A stretch of 64,000 bases of DNA, taken from contig OZ251464.1 in NCBI GenBank assembly GCA_965242595.1, positions 1,612,001 to 1,676,000 of the forward strand, in the 5' to 3' direction. Positions 36,519 to 45,495 of this stretch are shown piece after piece. The translations under genes were made by a program, and so were the position numbers. Under the pieces are notes generated by a model that saw nothing but the letters and a program-made list of their open reading frames with translations, was not told the origin of the DNA and made no database searches. Position 1 is the first letter of the stretch. Every line of letters starts with the position of its first letter. Origin of the DNA: SP197 sp965242595 (lineage in GTDB: Bacteria; Pseudomonadota; Alphaproteobacteria; SP197).

Positions 36519-37505
36519 TCAGACCCGGTGGCGCCAGCCGCCGGGCGCGGCGGCGGCTGGCGCCAGGGCTTCGCTGCCGGGGCCTTCCAGGACGATGCCT
36601 TCGCCCTCGCGGCAGGCGCCGATCACCGTCACCGCCGTGGCGCTGCGCCGCGCGGCGGCCGTGACGGCGGCTTGCGCCCGGGGCGGGAAGGTGAACAGCA
36701 GTTCGTAATCGTCGCCGCCGGTCAGCGCCGCCGCCAGCAGCTGGGGCGCGTGGGCCAGGGCGCGCCGCGCCGGGGCGGAGAGCGGGAAGGCGGCGGGGCG
36801 CAGAGCCAGCGCCAGGGCGGAACGGCGCGCCAGCTGACCGGCATCGGCGAAAAGCCCGTCGGAGACATCCAGCGCGGCATGGGCGCAGGCCGGCAGCGCC
36901 TGCCCCAGGGCCAGGCGGGGTTGCGGCAGCAGATAGCGCCGGGCGAGGCTTTCGCGGTCGTCTTCGGAAAGCCGCGTCAGTTCGCCGCGCCGCGCCATCA
37001 GGCCCAGGGCGGCATCGCCGATGCTGCCACTGACCGCCACCAGATCGCCCGCACGGGCGCCGTCGCGGGTAAGCGCCAGCCCGCAAGACGCCTCGCCGAA
37101 GGCGGTGAGGGAAAGCGTCAGCGTCCCGCCGCGAAGGGCGATGGTATCGCCGCCCAGCAGGGCGATGCGGTACTGGCGCTGGTCCCGCTCCAGCCCGGCG
37201 GCGAAGCCTTGCAGCCAGGCGTCGTCGCGCCTGCCGTCGGAGGCCAGCCCCAGCAGATAGCCGACCGGGCGGGCGCCCATGGCCGCCAGGTCGGAAAGGT
37301 TGCAGCGCAGCAGCTTGCGGGCGACCAGGTCGGGCGGATCGCCGGGCAGGAAATGGACGCCTTCGGCCATCATGTCCTTGGTGACGGCAAGCTCCATGCC
37401 GGGCGCCGGCGGTGGCAGGCGGGCGCCGTCGTCGGTCAGCCGGCGAGCGCCCGGATGGTGGGCCAGCGGGGCGAGCAGGCGCTCGATCAGCGCGAACTCA
37501 TCCAT
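36519..37505 (-). CDS. thiL: Thiamine-monophosphate kinase
   Basis: This enzyme phosphorylates thiamine monophosphate to thiamine pyrophosphate. The 328-aa product has the PurM-like ATP-binding features: LTDDGARLPP near the N-terminus, NLSDLAAMGARPVGYLLGLA in the middle, and GGDTIALRGG. The C-terminal half contains ALDVSDGLFADAGQLARRS and TGGDDYELLFTFP. The start giving MDEFALIERLL overlaps the nusB stop by 8 nt. The nusB-thiL-hppA order is common in this group. Confidence 0.93.
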   Translation of the reverse strand: MDEFALIERLLAPLAHHPGARRLTDDGARLPPPAPGMELAVTKDMMAEGVHFLPGDPPDLVARKLLRCNLSDLAAMGARPVGYLLGLASDGRRDDAWLQGFAAGLERDQRQYRIALLGGDTIALRGGTLTLSLTAFGEASCGLALTRDGARAGDLVAVSGSIGDAALGLMARRGELTRLSEDDRESLARRYLLPQPRLALGQALPACAHAALDVSDGLFADAGQLARRSALALALRPAAFPLSAPARRALAHAPQLLAAALTGGDDYELLFTFPPRAQAAVTAAARRSATAVTVIGACREGEGIVLEGPGSEALAPAAAAPGGWRHRV

Positions 37506-38025
37506 CGCCGCCATCGCTACCAGCACTGCCATCGCCGCCGTCGCTATCGGACGCTGGGACGGGCCTGGCCGCCAGCTCGCCGGGGCGCAATTGGCGGGCG
37601 ATGCGGTCGAGCACGGCGTTCACCATGCCGGGTTCGCCGCGCTGCCAGAAAGCGTGGGCAATGCCGACATAATCGTCGATCGCCAGCTTTGCCGGAACGG
37701 AAGGGGCGGACATCAGTTCGAACACGCCGGCGCGCAGCACGGCGCGCAGCAGCGATTCCAGGCGCGCCACGCTCCAGCCCGGGGCCAGGGCGGCGGCGAT
37801 GGCGGCGTCGATCTCGCCGCCGGCGGCGCTGGCGCCTTCGACGATGGCGGCCGCCAGCGCCCCGTCGATGGCGGCCGCCCTGCCCTCTTCGTCCAGCAGG
37901 GCACCGTTTTCCAGCATCGCCGCCAGGGCGGCCTGGAAGCAGTCCGGATCGCGGTCGATCTGATAGAGCGTCTGGATCGCCGCCAGCCGCGATGCCCGGG
38001 CGCGGCGCCGGGCGGAGGCGGTCAT
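37498..38025 (-). CDS. nusB: Transcription antitermination factor NusB
   Basis: This is a small all-helical RNA-binding protein that acts with NusE in rRNA antitermination. The 175-aa product shows the Arg-rich start RRRARASRLAAIQTLYQID and the C-terminal VPAKLAIDDYVGIAHAFW and NAVLDRIARQLRP. The last 20 or so residues are a low-complexity Ser/Asp/Gly tail produced by a short DNA repeat that overlaps the thiL start. It is coupled to ribH by an ATGA overlap. Confidence 0.93.
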   Translation of the reverse strand: MTASARRRARASRLAAIQTLYQIDRDPDCFQAALAAMLENGALLDEEGRAAAIDGALAAAIVEGASAAGGEIDAAIAAALAPGWSVARLESLLRAVLRAGVFELMSAPSVPAKLAIDDYVGIAHAFWQRGEPGMVNAVLDRIARQLRPGELAARPVPASDSDGGDGSAGSDGGDG

Positions 38026-38462
38026 CCGGTGACGCGCAGGGTCGCCGCCAGTTCGACCATCTTGAGGCAGGCCACGGCCGCCTCCCCGCCCTTGTTGCGC
38101 CCGGCCGGGTCGGCCCGCGCCCTGGCCTGGTCCATGTTTTCGACCGTGAGCACGCCGAAGCCCACCGGCGCCATGTGGCGGATGGCGAGCTCGTCGATGC
38201 CGCGCGCCACCTCGGCGCAGATATGGTCGTAATGGGAGGTTTCGCCGCGAATCACGCAGCCCAGGGCCAGATAGCCGTCATAGCGGCCGGTGGCGATGGC
38301 CATGCGCATGCCCCCCGGCAGTTCGAAGGCGCCGGCCAGCGCCACCCGCTCCCAGCTGGCCCCGGCCCGCTCCAGCTCGGCGATGGCGCCCTGCGCCAGC
38401 CGATCGGCGATGTCCGCATAATAGCGGGCTTCCAGAATCAGGATATGCGGCGCGCTGGCCAT
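38022..38462 (-). CDS. ribH: 6,7-dimethyl-8-ribityllumazine synthase
   Basis: This is the penultimate enzyme of riboflavin synthesis. The 146-aa protein has the family features ALAGAFELPGGMRMAIATGR, LGCVIRGETSHYDHICAEVA, with the catalytic histidine, and FGVLTVENMDQARARA. It follows ribE by 12 nt and overlaps nusB. No FMN riboswitch was seen in the cluster. Confidence 0.95.
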   Translation of the reverse strand: MASAPHILILEARYYADIADRLAQGAIAELERAGASWERVALAGAFELPGGMRMAIATGRYDGYLALGCVIRGETSHYDHICAEVARGIDELAIRHMAPVGFGVLTVENMDQARARADPAGRNKGGEAAVACLKMVELAATLRVTG

Positions 38463-38474
38463 CCCGGCCTCCCC

Positions 38475-39125
38475 TTACTCCTGCCCGCGCGTCCCACCGG
38501 GCGCGAGGCCGCCATGGCGGCTGTGCAGCGCCCGGTGGAGATAGCGCGCCAGCAGGTCGATCTCCAGATTGACGGCGGCGCCCGGCTGCAGGCCGCCCAG
38601 GGTTGTCTCCCGCAGGGTATGGGGGACGATGGCGACGGCAAAGCGGCAGCCCTGCCGATCGTCGCCGACCGCGGTGACCGTCAGTGCCACGCCATCGACC
38701 GCCAGCGATCCCTTCTCGGCGATGAAGGGGGCCAGGGCGGCGGGGGCGGCGATCTCGAGGCGCAGGCCGTCGTCGGCATCGGCGCGGGAGAGGGTTTCGC
38801 CCACGGCATCGACATGGCCGGAGACGAGATGACCGCCCAGCTCGTCGCCCAGGGCCAGGGCGCGCTCCAGATTGACCGCGCCGCCTTCGCGCCAGCCGCC
38901 CAGGGTGGAGCGGGACAGGGTTTCGGGCGAGGCATCGACAGCGAAGCGGCGCCCCTCCCTGGCCGTGACCGTGAGGCAGACGCCGGCACAGGCGATGGAG
39001 GCGCCGATGGCGAGGCCGTCCAGGGGGCGCGAGGCCTCGATCTGGAAGCGCCGCGAGGTGCCGTCCCGCCCGCGCCTCTCCAGGGCGGCGATGCGGCCGA
39101 TGTCGCCGACGATGCCGGTGAACAT
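38475..39125 (-). CDS. ribE: Riboflavin synthase, alpha subunit type
   Basis: This enzyme dismutates two molecules of dimethylribityllumazine to riboflavin. The 216-aa product has the two internally repeated lumazine-binding domains, beginning with MFTGIVGDIGRI and again near residue 100 (GHLVSGHVDAVGETLSR). IACAGVCLTV and VDGVALTVTAV are the matching core strands. The ATG shares one base with the ribD stop (TGATG). Confidence 0.95.
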   Translation of the reverse strand: MFTGIVGDIGRIAALERRGRDGTSRRFQIEASRPLDGLAIGASIACAGVCLTVTAREGRRFAVDASPETLSRSTLGGWREGGAVNLERALALGDELGGHLVSGHVDAVGETLSRADADDGLRLEIAAPAALAPFIAEKGSLAVDGVALTVTAVGDDRQGCRFAVAIVPHTLRETTLGGLQPGAAVNLEIDLLARYLHRALHSRHGGLAPGGTRGQE

Positions 39126-40201
39126 CAGGCCGCCTCCAGCAGGGTGAAGCTGTCCTGGCCGCAATCCACGCGCTCCAGCAGCCGCCAGGAGGGAAGCGTG
39201 TCCATGGAGGCGGCGCCCAGGGCGGCGAGGGCGGCCCGTCCGTCGCCGCCCAGGGCCAGAGGCGCCGCGAACCACGCCAGCCGGTCCACCAGCCCGGCGC
39301 GCAGCAGCGCCGTCGCCAGGGCGGGGCCGCCTTCCACCAGCAGCCGGGAGATGCCGCGTTCCGCCAGGGCGCGCAGCATGGCCCGGGGGCAGAGGCGCCC
39401 ATCCTGGCCGCGGGGGATCTCCAGCACCGTCACGCCCTGCGCCTGCAATTGGCGGCGCTTGCCCTGCGACGCGCCGGCGGCGGTAAGCACCCAGCTTTCG
39501 ACCTGGGACGCGGTGGCGGCCAGCGCCGCGTCCGGCGGCAGGCGCAGGGCGCCGTCGGCCACCACCCGCACCGGCGAGGCGGCGGCCAGGCCCGGCAGGC
39601 GGCAGGTGAGCGCCGGATCGTCGGCCAGCACGGTGCCGCTGCCCACCATGACGGCGTCGTGGCTGGCGCGCAGGGCATGGCCCAGGCGGCGCGCATCCTC
39701 GCCCGTGATCCAGCGGCTTGCGCCCGTTGCCGTGGCGACACGCCCGTCCAGGCTGGCGGCGAGCTTCAATGTCACCAGCGGGCGGGCGCGGGCGAGGCGC
39801 GAGAAGAAGCCGGCATGAAGCCGTTCGGCTTCCTCCGCCATGCAGCCCGTGGCCACCTCCACCCCGGCCTGGCGCAGATGGCGAAAGCCGGCGCCGGCGG
39901 TGCGCGGGTCGGGATCGGCGCAGGGCGCCACCACCCGCGCCACCCCGGCCGCCGCCAGCGCCTGGGCGCAGGACGGTGTCTCGCCGTCATGGGCGCAGGG
40001 TTCCAGGGTGACATAGGCGGTGGCGCCGGCAGCGGCGGCGCCGGCCATCTCCAGGGCCAGCGCTTCGGCATGGGGGCGCCCGCCGATGGCGGTGACGGCG
40101 CGGCCCGCGACGCGCCCGTCCCGCACCAGCACGCAGCCCACCGACGGGTTGGGCCCGGCGCGGCCCAGATGGCGGAGAGAGAGCGCCAGCGCGGCCGCCA
40201 T
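39125..40201 (-). CDS. ribD: Bifunctional riboflavin biosynthesis deaminase/reductase RibD
   Basis: This protein catalyses the deamination and reduction steps early in riboflavin synthesis. The 358-aa product has an N-terminal zinc-dependent deaminase (GPNPSVGCVLV, HAEALAL, LEPCAHDGETPSC) and a C-terminal reductase from about residue 150 (KLAASLDGRVATATGASRWI and LLVEGGPALATALL). The start giving MAAALALSLRHLG is chosen because the frame above runs into nrdR. It lies 10 nt after nrdR. Confidence 0.95.
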   Translation of the reverse strand: MAAALALSLRHLGRAGPNPSVGCVLVRDGRVAGRAVTAIGGRPHAEALALEMAGAAAAGATAYVTLEPCAHDGETPSCAQALAAAGVARVVAPCADPDPRTAGAGFRHLRQAGVEVATGCMAEEAERLHAGFFSRLARARPLVTLKLAASLDGRVATATGASRWITGEDARRLGHALRASHDAVMVGSGTVLADDPALTCRLPGLAAASPVRVVADGALRLPPDAALAATASQVESWVLTAAGASQGKRRQLQAQGVTVLEIPRGQDGRLCPRAMLRALAERGISRLLVEGGPALATALLRAGLVDRLAWFAAPLALGGDGRAALAALGAASMDTLPSWRLLERVDCGQDSFTLLEAA

Positions 40202-40211
40202 GTGGCGGCGG

Positions 40212-40688
40212 TCAGTCGCGGCGGTCGTCAAGGGAGGTCTCGCCGTCGAGCTTTTCGATGAACTGCTCGAAATCGCGCGCCTCGCGGAAATTGCGATAGA
40301 CCGAAGCGAAGCGGACATAGGCCACCTGATCGAGATTGGCGAGGCCGGCCATCACCATCTCGCCGATGACGCTGGAGGGGATCTGGGCCTCGCCCATGCT
40401 CTCCAGGCGGCGCTGGATGCCGGAGGCGAGGCGTTCCACCCGTTCCGGGTCCACCGGGCGCTTGCGGATGGCGATCTCGATCGAGCGGGCCAGCTTTTCG
40501 CGGTCGAAGGGCGCGCGGCGCCCGGTCTTCTTCACCACCTCCAGCTCGCGCAGCTGGATGCGTTCCACGGTGGTAAAGCGGGCGTTGCAGTTGAGGCATT
40601 GCCGGCGGCGGCGAATGGTGGCGCCGTCGGCGGTGGGGCGCGAATCCTTGACCTGGGTGTCGTCGTGGCCGCAGAACGGGCAGTGCAT
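40212..40688 (-). CDS. nrdR: Transcriptional repressor NrdR
   Basis: This ATP-cone repressor controls ribonucleotide reductase genes. The 158-aa protein has an N-terminal zinc ribbon with CPFCG and CLNCNARF and an ATP-cone domain (VVKKTGRRAPFDREKLARSI). It ends with FEQFIEKLDGETSLDDRR. It lies 2 nt after glyA and before ribD, the classic alphaproteobacterial arrangement. Confidence 0.95.
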   Translation of the reverse strand: MHCPFCGHDDTQVKDSRPTADGATIRRRRQCLNCNARFTTVERIQLRELEVVKKTGRRAPFDREKLARSIEIAIRKRPVDPERVERLASGIQRRLESMGEAQIPSSVIGEMVMAGLANLDQVAYVRFASVYRNFREARDFEQFIEKLDGETSLDDRRD

Positions 40689-40690
40689 CC

Positions 40691-42055
40691 TCAGCCCGCC
40701 TCCCCGCCCGGCGCCAGCTCGCGACAGGCATCGCGATAGACTGGAAATTCGCGCGTCAATTCCAGCACGCGCGCGGCCACCGCCCGCTCGGCGCGGCCGT
40801 TGTCTTCGCCATGGGCGGCGAGGCCGTCCAGCACTTCGACGATCAGTTCGCCGACCAGGCGGAATTCGGCCTGGCCAAAGCCGCGCGTGGTCCCGGCCGG
40901 CGTGCCCAGGCGGATGCCCGAGGTGACGAAGGGCTTTTCGGGATCGAACGGGATGGCGTTCTTGTTGCAGGTGATGCGGGCCCGATCCAGGCTGGCCTCG
41001 GCCGCCTTGCCGGTCAGCCCCTTGGGCCGCAGATCCACCAGCATGAGATGGGTATCGGTGCCACCCGACGAGATCGCCAGCCCGCCTGCGATCAGGGTTT
41101 CGGCCAGCTGGGCGGCATTCGCCACCACCGCCTGGGAATAGGCGCGGAAGGCGGGGGTGAGCGCCTCGCCCAGGGCCACCGCCTTGGCAGCGATGACATG
41201 CATCAGCGGCCCGCCCTGGAGGCCGGGGAAGACGGCCGAATCGATCCTTTTGCCCAGGGCTTCGTCGTTGCAGAGGATCATGCCGCCGCGCGGGCCGCGC
41301 AGGGTTTTGTGGGTGGTGGTGGTGCAGACATGGGCGTGGGGCAGCGGATCCGGGTGGAGGCCGGCCGCCACCAGGCCGGCGAAATGGGCCATATCCACCA
41401 TCAGCCAGGCGCCCACCCGGTCGGCGATCTCCCTCATGCGGGCGAAGTCGATGATGCGCGGATAGGCCGAACCGCCGGCGACGATCAGTTTGGGCCGGTG
41501 CCGGTCGGCGAGGCGCTCCATCTCGTCGTAGTCGATGCGGGCATCGTCGCGGCGCACGCCATAGCCGATGGCCTGGAACCATTTGCCGGAGATGTTGGGG
41601 CCGGCGCCGTGGGTGAGATGGCCGCCATGGGCCAGCGACATGCCCAGGATGCGATCGCCGGGGCGCAGCAGCGCCAGGAAGACGGCGCCATTGGCCTGGG
41701 CGCCGGAATGGGGCTGGACATTGGCGCAGGCACAGCCGAACAGCTTGCGGGCGCGCTGGATGGCGATGGCCTCGACCACATCGACATGCTCGCAGCCGCC
41801 GTAATAGCGCCGCCCGGGATAGCCCTCGGCATATTTGTTGGTGAGCACGGTGCCCTGGGCCTCCAGCACGGCGGCCGAGACCATGTTTTCCGAGGCGATG
41901 AGCTCGATCTGGTCCTGCTGGCGGCGCAGCTCGCCGGCGATGGCGGCCAGGATGTCGGGATCGCCCTGGGCCAGGGGGCGGGAGAAGAAGCCGCTATCGT
42001 CCCCATGGCGGTCCCCATGGTGACGCCTGTGGCGCTCTTCCGTGGCAAGGGCCAT
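40691..42055 (-). CDS. glyA: Serine hydroxymethyltransferase
   Basis: This PLP enzyme interconverts serine and glycine and charges tetrahydrofolate with a one-carbon unit. The 454-aa protein has the PLP-lysine motif CTTTTHKTLRGPRGGMILCN and the substrate loop LIASENMVSAAVLEAQGTVL. Compared with the usual start (near FFSRPLAQGDPDI) it carries about 23 extra N-terminal residues rich in His, Arg and Asp. This may be real, or the true start may lie further in. It heads the run into nrdR and the rib genes. Confidence 0.95.
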   Translation of the reverse strand: MALATEERHRRHHGDRHGDDSGFFSRPLAQGDPDILAAIAGELRRQQDQIELIASENMVSAAVLEAQGTVLTNKYAEGYPGRRYYGGCEHVDVVEAIAIQRARKLFGCACANVQPHSGAQANGAVFLALLRPGDRILGMSLAHGGHLTHGAGPNISGKWFQAIGYGVRRDDARIDYDEMERLADRHRPKLIVAGGSAYPRIIDFARMREIADRVGAWLMVDMAHFAGLVAAGLHPDPLPHAHVCTTTTHKTLRGPRGGMILCNDEALGKRIDSAVFPGLQGGPLMHVIAAKAVALGEALTPAFRAYSQAVVANAAQLAETLIAGGLAISSGGTDTHLMLVDLRPKGLTGKAAEASLDRARITCNKNAIPFDPEKPFVTSGIRLGTPAGTTRGFGQAEFRLVGELIVEVLDGLAAHGEDNGRAERAVAARVLELTREFPVYRDACRELAPGGEAG

Positions 42056-42089
42056 GGCGCGTCGCTCCCCTGGGCTTTGCGCGCGTCTT

Positions 42090-42533
42090 TTAGCGCATTC
42101 CCGCGCCCGGCGACAGCTTGGCGATGCGGCGGCGATGGCGCCCGCCCTCGAACGGAGTCTCCAGGAAGACGCGCAGGCAGGAACGGGCGGTGGCGGTGGC
42201 GATCAGGCGCCCGCCCAGGGCCAGCACATTGGCGTCGTTGTGGCTGCGCGCAAGGCGGGTGGAGGCGGCGTCGAAGCAGGCGGCCGCGCGGATATGGGGG
42301 TGGCGATTGGCCGCCATGGCGATGCCGATGCCGCTGCCGCAGACCAGCACGCCGCGCTCGGCCCCACCCCGGGCCAGGCAGCGGGCCAGGGCATGGGCGA
42401 AATCGGGATAATCGACGGCCGCCTCGCCATGGGCGCCGAGATCGACCGTCTCATGGCCCCACCCGTCCAGGGCGGCCGCCAGCGCGCTCTTGAGGCCATA
42501 GCCGGCATGATCCGATGCGAGCGCAATTTTCAT
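42090..42533 (-). CDS. rpiB: Ribose 5-phosphate isomerase B
   Basis: This enzyme interconverts ribose 5-phosphate and ribulose 5-phosphate. The 147-aa protein opens KIALASDHAGYGLKSALAAA and has the active-site segment GVLVCGSGIGIAMAANRHP with the catalytic cysteine. It also contains LARSHNDANVLALGGR. It lies 34 nt upstream of glyA and is divergent from the MucR-type gene. Confidence 0.94.
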   Translation of the reverse strand: MKIALASDHAGYGLKSALAAALDGWGHETVDLGAHGEAAVDYPDFAHALARCLARGGAERGVLVCGSGIGIAMAANRHPHIRAAACFDAASTRLARSHNDANVLALGGRLIATATARSCLRVFLETPFEGGRHRRRIAKLSPGAGMR

Positions 42534-42667
42534 CCTGGCTTCTTACCCCCGCCCCCCGCGAGCATCGCCCCACGACCGGCCGCGCCGCTTGCCGCGCCGC
42601 GCCGCCACGGCTATAGCATGCGGCGGACATATCCGCAGGCGGAGGGCGCCACCGGGCGGGGGAGACC

Positions 42668-43123
42668 ATGAGCGACGAAAGCGGCGAACACGCCTATCAG
42701 GCCCTGACCCAGGCCGAACTGCTGGAGATGACCGCCGAGATCGTCGCGGCCTATGTCGGTCACAACGCCACCGACGCCGAGGCGCTGCCCGCTCTGATCC
42801 AGCGGGTCCATCGCGCCCTGGCGGGGCTGGCCGAAGGCGGAGCGGCGGAGCGGCCGGCGCCGAGGGCGGCGCCGGCCGTGCCGATCGCGCAATCGCTGAC
42901 CGACGACCACATCGTCTGCCTGGAAGACGGGCGCAAGCTGAAGCTGCTGAAGCGCTATCTGCGCACCCATTACAACCTGACCCCGGCCCAGTACCGCGCC
43001 CGCTGGGGCCTGGCGGCCGATTATCCCATGGTGGCGCCCGGCTATTCCCGGACGCGGGCGGAGTTCGCGCGCAACATGGGCCTGGGGCGCAAGGTGCGGG
43101 GCGAGGCCAGGGAACGGGGCTGA
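42668..43123 (+). CDS. MucR/Ros family transcriptional regulator with altered zinc finger
   Basis: This is a 151-aa regulator of the Ros/MucR family, which controls surface, symbiosis and virulence genes in alphaproteobacteria. The DNA-binding region reads IVCLEDGRKLKLLKRYLRTH, then NLTPAQYRARWGLAADYPMV. MucR proteins coordinate zinc through Cys, Asp and two His (C-x2-D-x9-H-x3-H); here the first histidine is Tyr, while the others are kept. GGGGGAG lies just before the ATG. It converges with livM, the stops being 5 nt apart. Confidence 0.9.
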   Translation: MSDESGEHAYQALTQAELLEMTAEIVAAYVGHNATDAEALPALIQRVHRALAGLAEGGAAERPAPRAAPAVPIAQSLTDDHIVCLEDGRKLKLLKRYLRTHYNLTPAQYRARWGLAADYPMVAPGYSRTRAEFARNMGLGRKVRGEARERG

Positions 43124-43128
43124 GCGCC

Positions 43129-44481
43129 TCATCCGCCGCGCCGCCCCGCCTCCGGGATCAGGCCGCTGGGCGCGAAACGCAGCGCCAGCAACAGGATCAG
43201 CCCCATCAGGCAGACGCGCATATAGGGGGCGCTGGCCATGATGTGGGCGCGCAGGGGATCGGAATCGCCCACCATGGAGGCCAGCAGGCCCATGGCCATG
43301 AGGCCGGCCGGTTCCGCCTGGGTCCAGACGAACCAGACGAAGAAGCCGCCCAGCACCGCGCCCCAATTGTTGCCGGAACCGCCGACGATCACCATCACCC
43401 AGATCAGGAAGGTGAAGCGCAGCGGCTGGTAGCTGCCGGGGGTGAACTGGCCGTCCAGCGTGACCAGCATGGCGCCGGCGATGCCGCCGACGGCGCTGCC
43501 GATGACGAAGATCTCGAGATGGCGGCGGGTGACATCCTTGCCCATCGCCTCGGCCGCGACCTCGTTGTCGCGGATGGCGCGCATCATGCGGCCCCAGGGC
43601 GAATGTAGCGCCCGCTGGGCCAGGGCCAGCAGGATCGCCAGCACGGCCAGGAACAGGCCGGCATAGCAGAGCCGGACAGCGATGGTGGAGGCCTCCTGCA
43701 CGCCCATGCCGAGCATATCCGCCCAGGCCTGGAAGCCGGCGGCGGCCTGGAGATCGACCTCGTAGGGCACCGGGCGATCCAGGCCGGTGACATTCTTGAC
43801 GCCGCGGGTGAGCCAGTCCTCGTTCTTCAGCACCGCCAGCGCGATCTCGGCGATGCCCAGGGTGGCGATGGCGAGATAATCGGCGCGCAGGCCCAGCGCC
43901 AGCCTGGCCACCAGCCAGGCCGCGGCGGCCGCCACGGCGCCGCCCAGCGGCCAGGAGAGGATAATGGGCAGATCGAGGCCGCCCAGAAAGCCGGTGCGGG
44001 CGGGTTCGATGGCCTCGATCGCCGCCACGGCGGGGGCGAACCAGGCCTGCGCCACGCCATAGCCCGCCGCCAGCAGCAGGGCGGTTGCCGCCAGCCGCAG
44101 CCCGCCCGGGCGCAAGCGCCGCCGCGCCGCCACGATGGCGAGGACGGTCAGCAGCAGCACGCCCGCCGCCAGAGCGAGGCCGGAGCCGCCGGCGGCCCAG
44201 GCCTGGCGCACCGGCGGCGTCGAGATCAGGACGGCGCTGGCCCCGCCCAGGGCGGCGGAGGCCATGATGCCGGCGTTGAAAAGCCCGGCATAGCCCCACT
44301 GCATGTTGAGGCCCAGCGCCATGATGGCCGAGACCAGGCAGAGATTGACGATGGAAAGCGCCAGCGACCAGGACTGGAAGGCGCCGACGGCGGCCAGCAG
44401 CAGCGCCATGACGGCGAAGCAGGCCGGACCGCGCAGCCGCCAGGGCGCGGCGCGCAGGGCGGGCTGGGGCGTGGTCGTCAC
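43129..44481 (-). CDS. Branched-chain amino acid ABC transporter permease (LivM type)
   Basis: This is an inner-membrane permease of the HAAT family. The 450-aa protein has about ten hydrophobic segments and the motif GLRADYLAIATLGIAEIALA followed by SPWGRMMRAIRDNEVAAEAM, the loop that contacts the ATPase. It is longer than most LivM proteins because of extra hydrophobic sequence in the first half. The start is GTG, overlapping the livH stop as GTGA. The substrate is not readable from the sequence. Confidence 0.92.
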   Translation of the reverse strand: MTTTPQPALRAAPWRLRGPACFAVMALLLAAVGAFQSWSLALSIVNLCLVSAIMALGLNMQWGYAGLFNAGIMASAALGGASAVLISTPPVRQAWAAGGSGLALAAGVLLLTVLAIVAARRRLRPGGLRLAATALLLAAGYGVAQAWFAPAVAAIEAIEPARTGFLGGLDLPIILSWPLGGAVAAAAAWLVARLALGLRADYLAIATLGIAEIALAVLKNEDWLTRGVKNVTGLDRPVPYEVDLQAAAGFQAWADMLGMGVQEASTIAVRLCYAGLFLAVLAILLALAQRALHSPWGRMMRAIRDNEVAAEAMGKDVTRRHLEIFVIGSAVGGIAGAMLVTLDGQFTPGSYQPLRFTFLIWVMVIVGGSGNNWGAVLGGFFVWFVWTQAEPAGLMAMGLLASMVGDSDPLRAHIMASAPYMRVCLMGLILLLALRFAPSGLIPEAGRRGG

Positions 44482-45491
44482 GGCGCTTTCGCCCCGAATA
44501 TGCCGCTGGGCTTCACCAGCAGCACCGCCACCAGGATCATGAAGCTGACGGCGAATTTGTATTCGGTGGAGAGCAGCTGCACCAGGCCCTGGGGCACCAT
44601 GTCCGCCGGCAGCAGATAGAGCAGCACCTTGCGCCAGGCGAAGGTGACGGCGATCTCCGAGAACGCGACCGCATAGCCCCCCAGCACGGCGCCCAGCGGA
44701 TGGCCGATCCCGCCCAGGATGGCGGCGGCGAAGATCGGCAGCAACAGCTGAAAATAGGTGAAGGGGCGGAAGCTTTTGTCGATCCCATAAAGGGTGCCGG
44801 CCACCGTCGCCAGGGTGGCCGCGATGACCCAGGCCCAGGTCACCACCCGTTCGGGCTCGACTCCCGAGAGCAGCGCCAGGTCTTCGTTGTCGGCATAGGC
44901 GCGCATGGCCTTGCCGGTGCGCGAGCGTTGCAGGAAGCGGAACAGCGCCACCATGGCGACCATGGCGACCGCCACCGTGATGGCCTGGGAAAGCTTCACC
45001 GCCACGCCTTCGGCAAGGCCGGTGGCCTGCTTGAATTCCTGCACCTTCCACAGGAAGCGGGCGCCATCGGCGAAGCTGCGGTCCTGGGGGCCGATGACCA
45101 TGCGCACGATGCCGTTCATCAGGAACATGACGCCGATGGAGACGATGGCGAACACCACCGGCGGGCTCTTGCGGCGGCGATAGAAGCGATAGACCAGGCG
45201 GTCGGCCAGCAGACTGGCGGCGATGGCGGCGGCGATCCCGGCAGGAAGCGCCAGCAGCGCCGTGGGCAGGGGCGCGACGGTCCAGCCCGCCTGTTGCAGC
45301 CACCAGGTGGCGAGGACCACCGCCATGGTGCCGAAGGCCATCAGGTCGCCATGGGCGAAATTGGCAAAGCGCAGAATGCCGAAGATCAGGGTCAGCCCCA
45401 GCGCCCCCAGCGCCAGCTGCGAGCCGTAGGCCAGCCCCGGCACGATCATGAAGTTCAGCAGCAGGACGAAGGCATTGGCTGCATCCTCCAT
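44478..45491 (-). CDS. Branched-chain amino acid ABC transporter permease (LivH type)
   Basis: This is the second permease of the transporter, 337 aa. Features are GSQLALGALGLTLIFGILRF, ANFAHGDLMAFGTMAVVLA and the coupling loop RSRTGKAMRAYADNEDLALL. The ATG giving MEDAANAFVLL has GGGAGG about 8 nt upstream, which fixes the start. It lies 4 nt after livF. Confidence 0.93.
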   Translation of the reverse strand: MEDAANAFVLLLNFMIVPGLAYGSQLALGALGLTLIFGILRFANFAHGDLMAFGTMAVVLATWWLQQAGWTVAPLPTALLALPAGIAAAIAASLLADRLVYRFYRRRKSPPVVFAIVSIGVMFLMNGIVRMVIGPQDRSFADGARFLWKVQEFKQATGLAEGVAVKLSQAITVAVAMVAMVALFRFLQRSRTGKAMRAYADNEDLALLSGVEPERVVTWAWVIAATLATVAGTLYGIDKSFRPFTYFQLLLPIFAAAILGGIGHPLGAVLGGYAVAFSEIAVTFAWRKVLLYLLPADMVPQGLVQLLSTEYKFAVSFMILVAVLLVKPSGIFGAKAP

Positions 45492-45495
45492 GCCG

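Noticed and set aside
34452..39818. A 1788-codon plus-strand open frame across hppA, thiL, nusB and the rib genes
   Set aside because: It is antisense to six well-identified genes and has the Gly/Ala/His/Gln-rich composition typical of GC-rich shadow frames; no homology is visible.
38462..40690. FMN riboswitch for the riboflavin genes
   Set aside because: The rib genes are tightly coupled with gaps of at most 12 nt and no RFN-like structure was seen before them.
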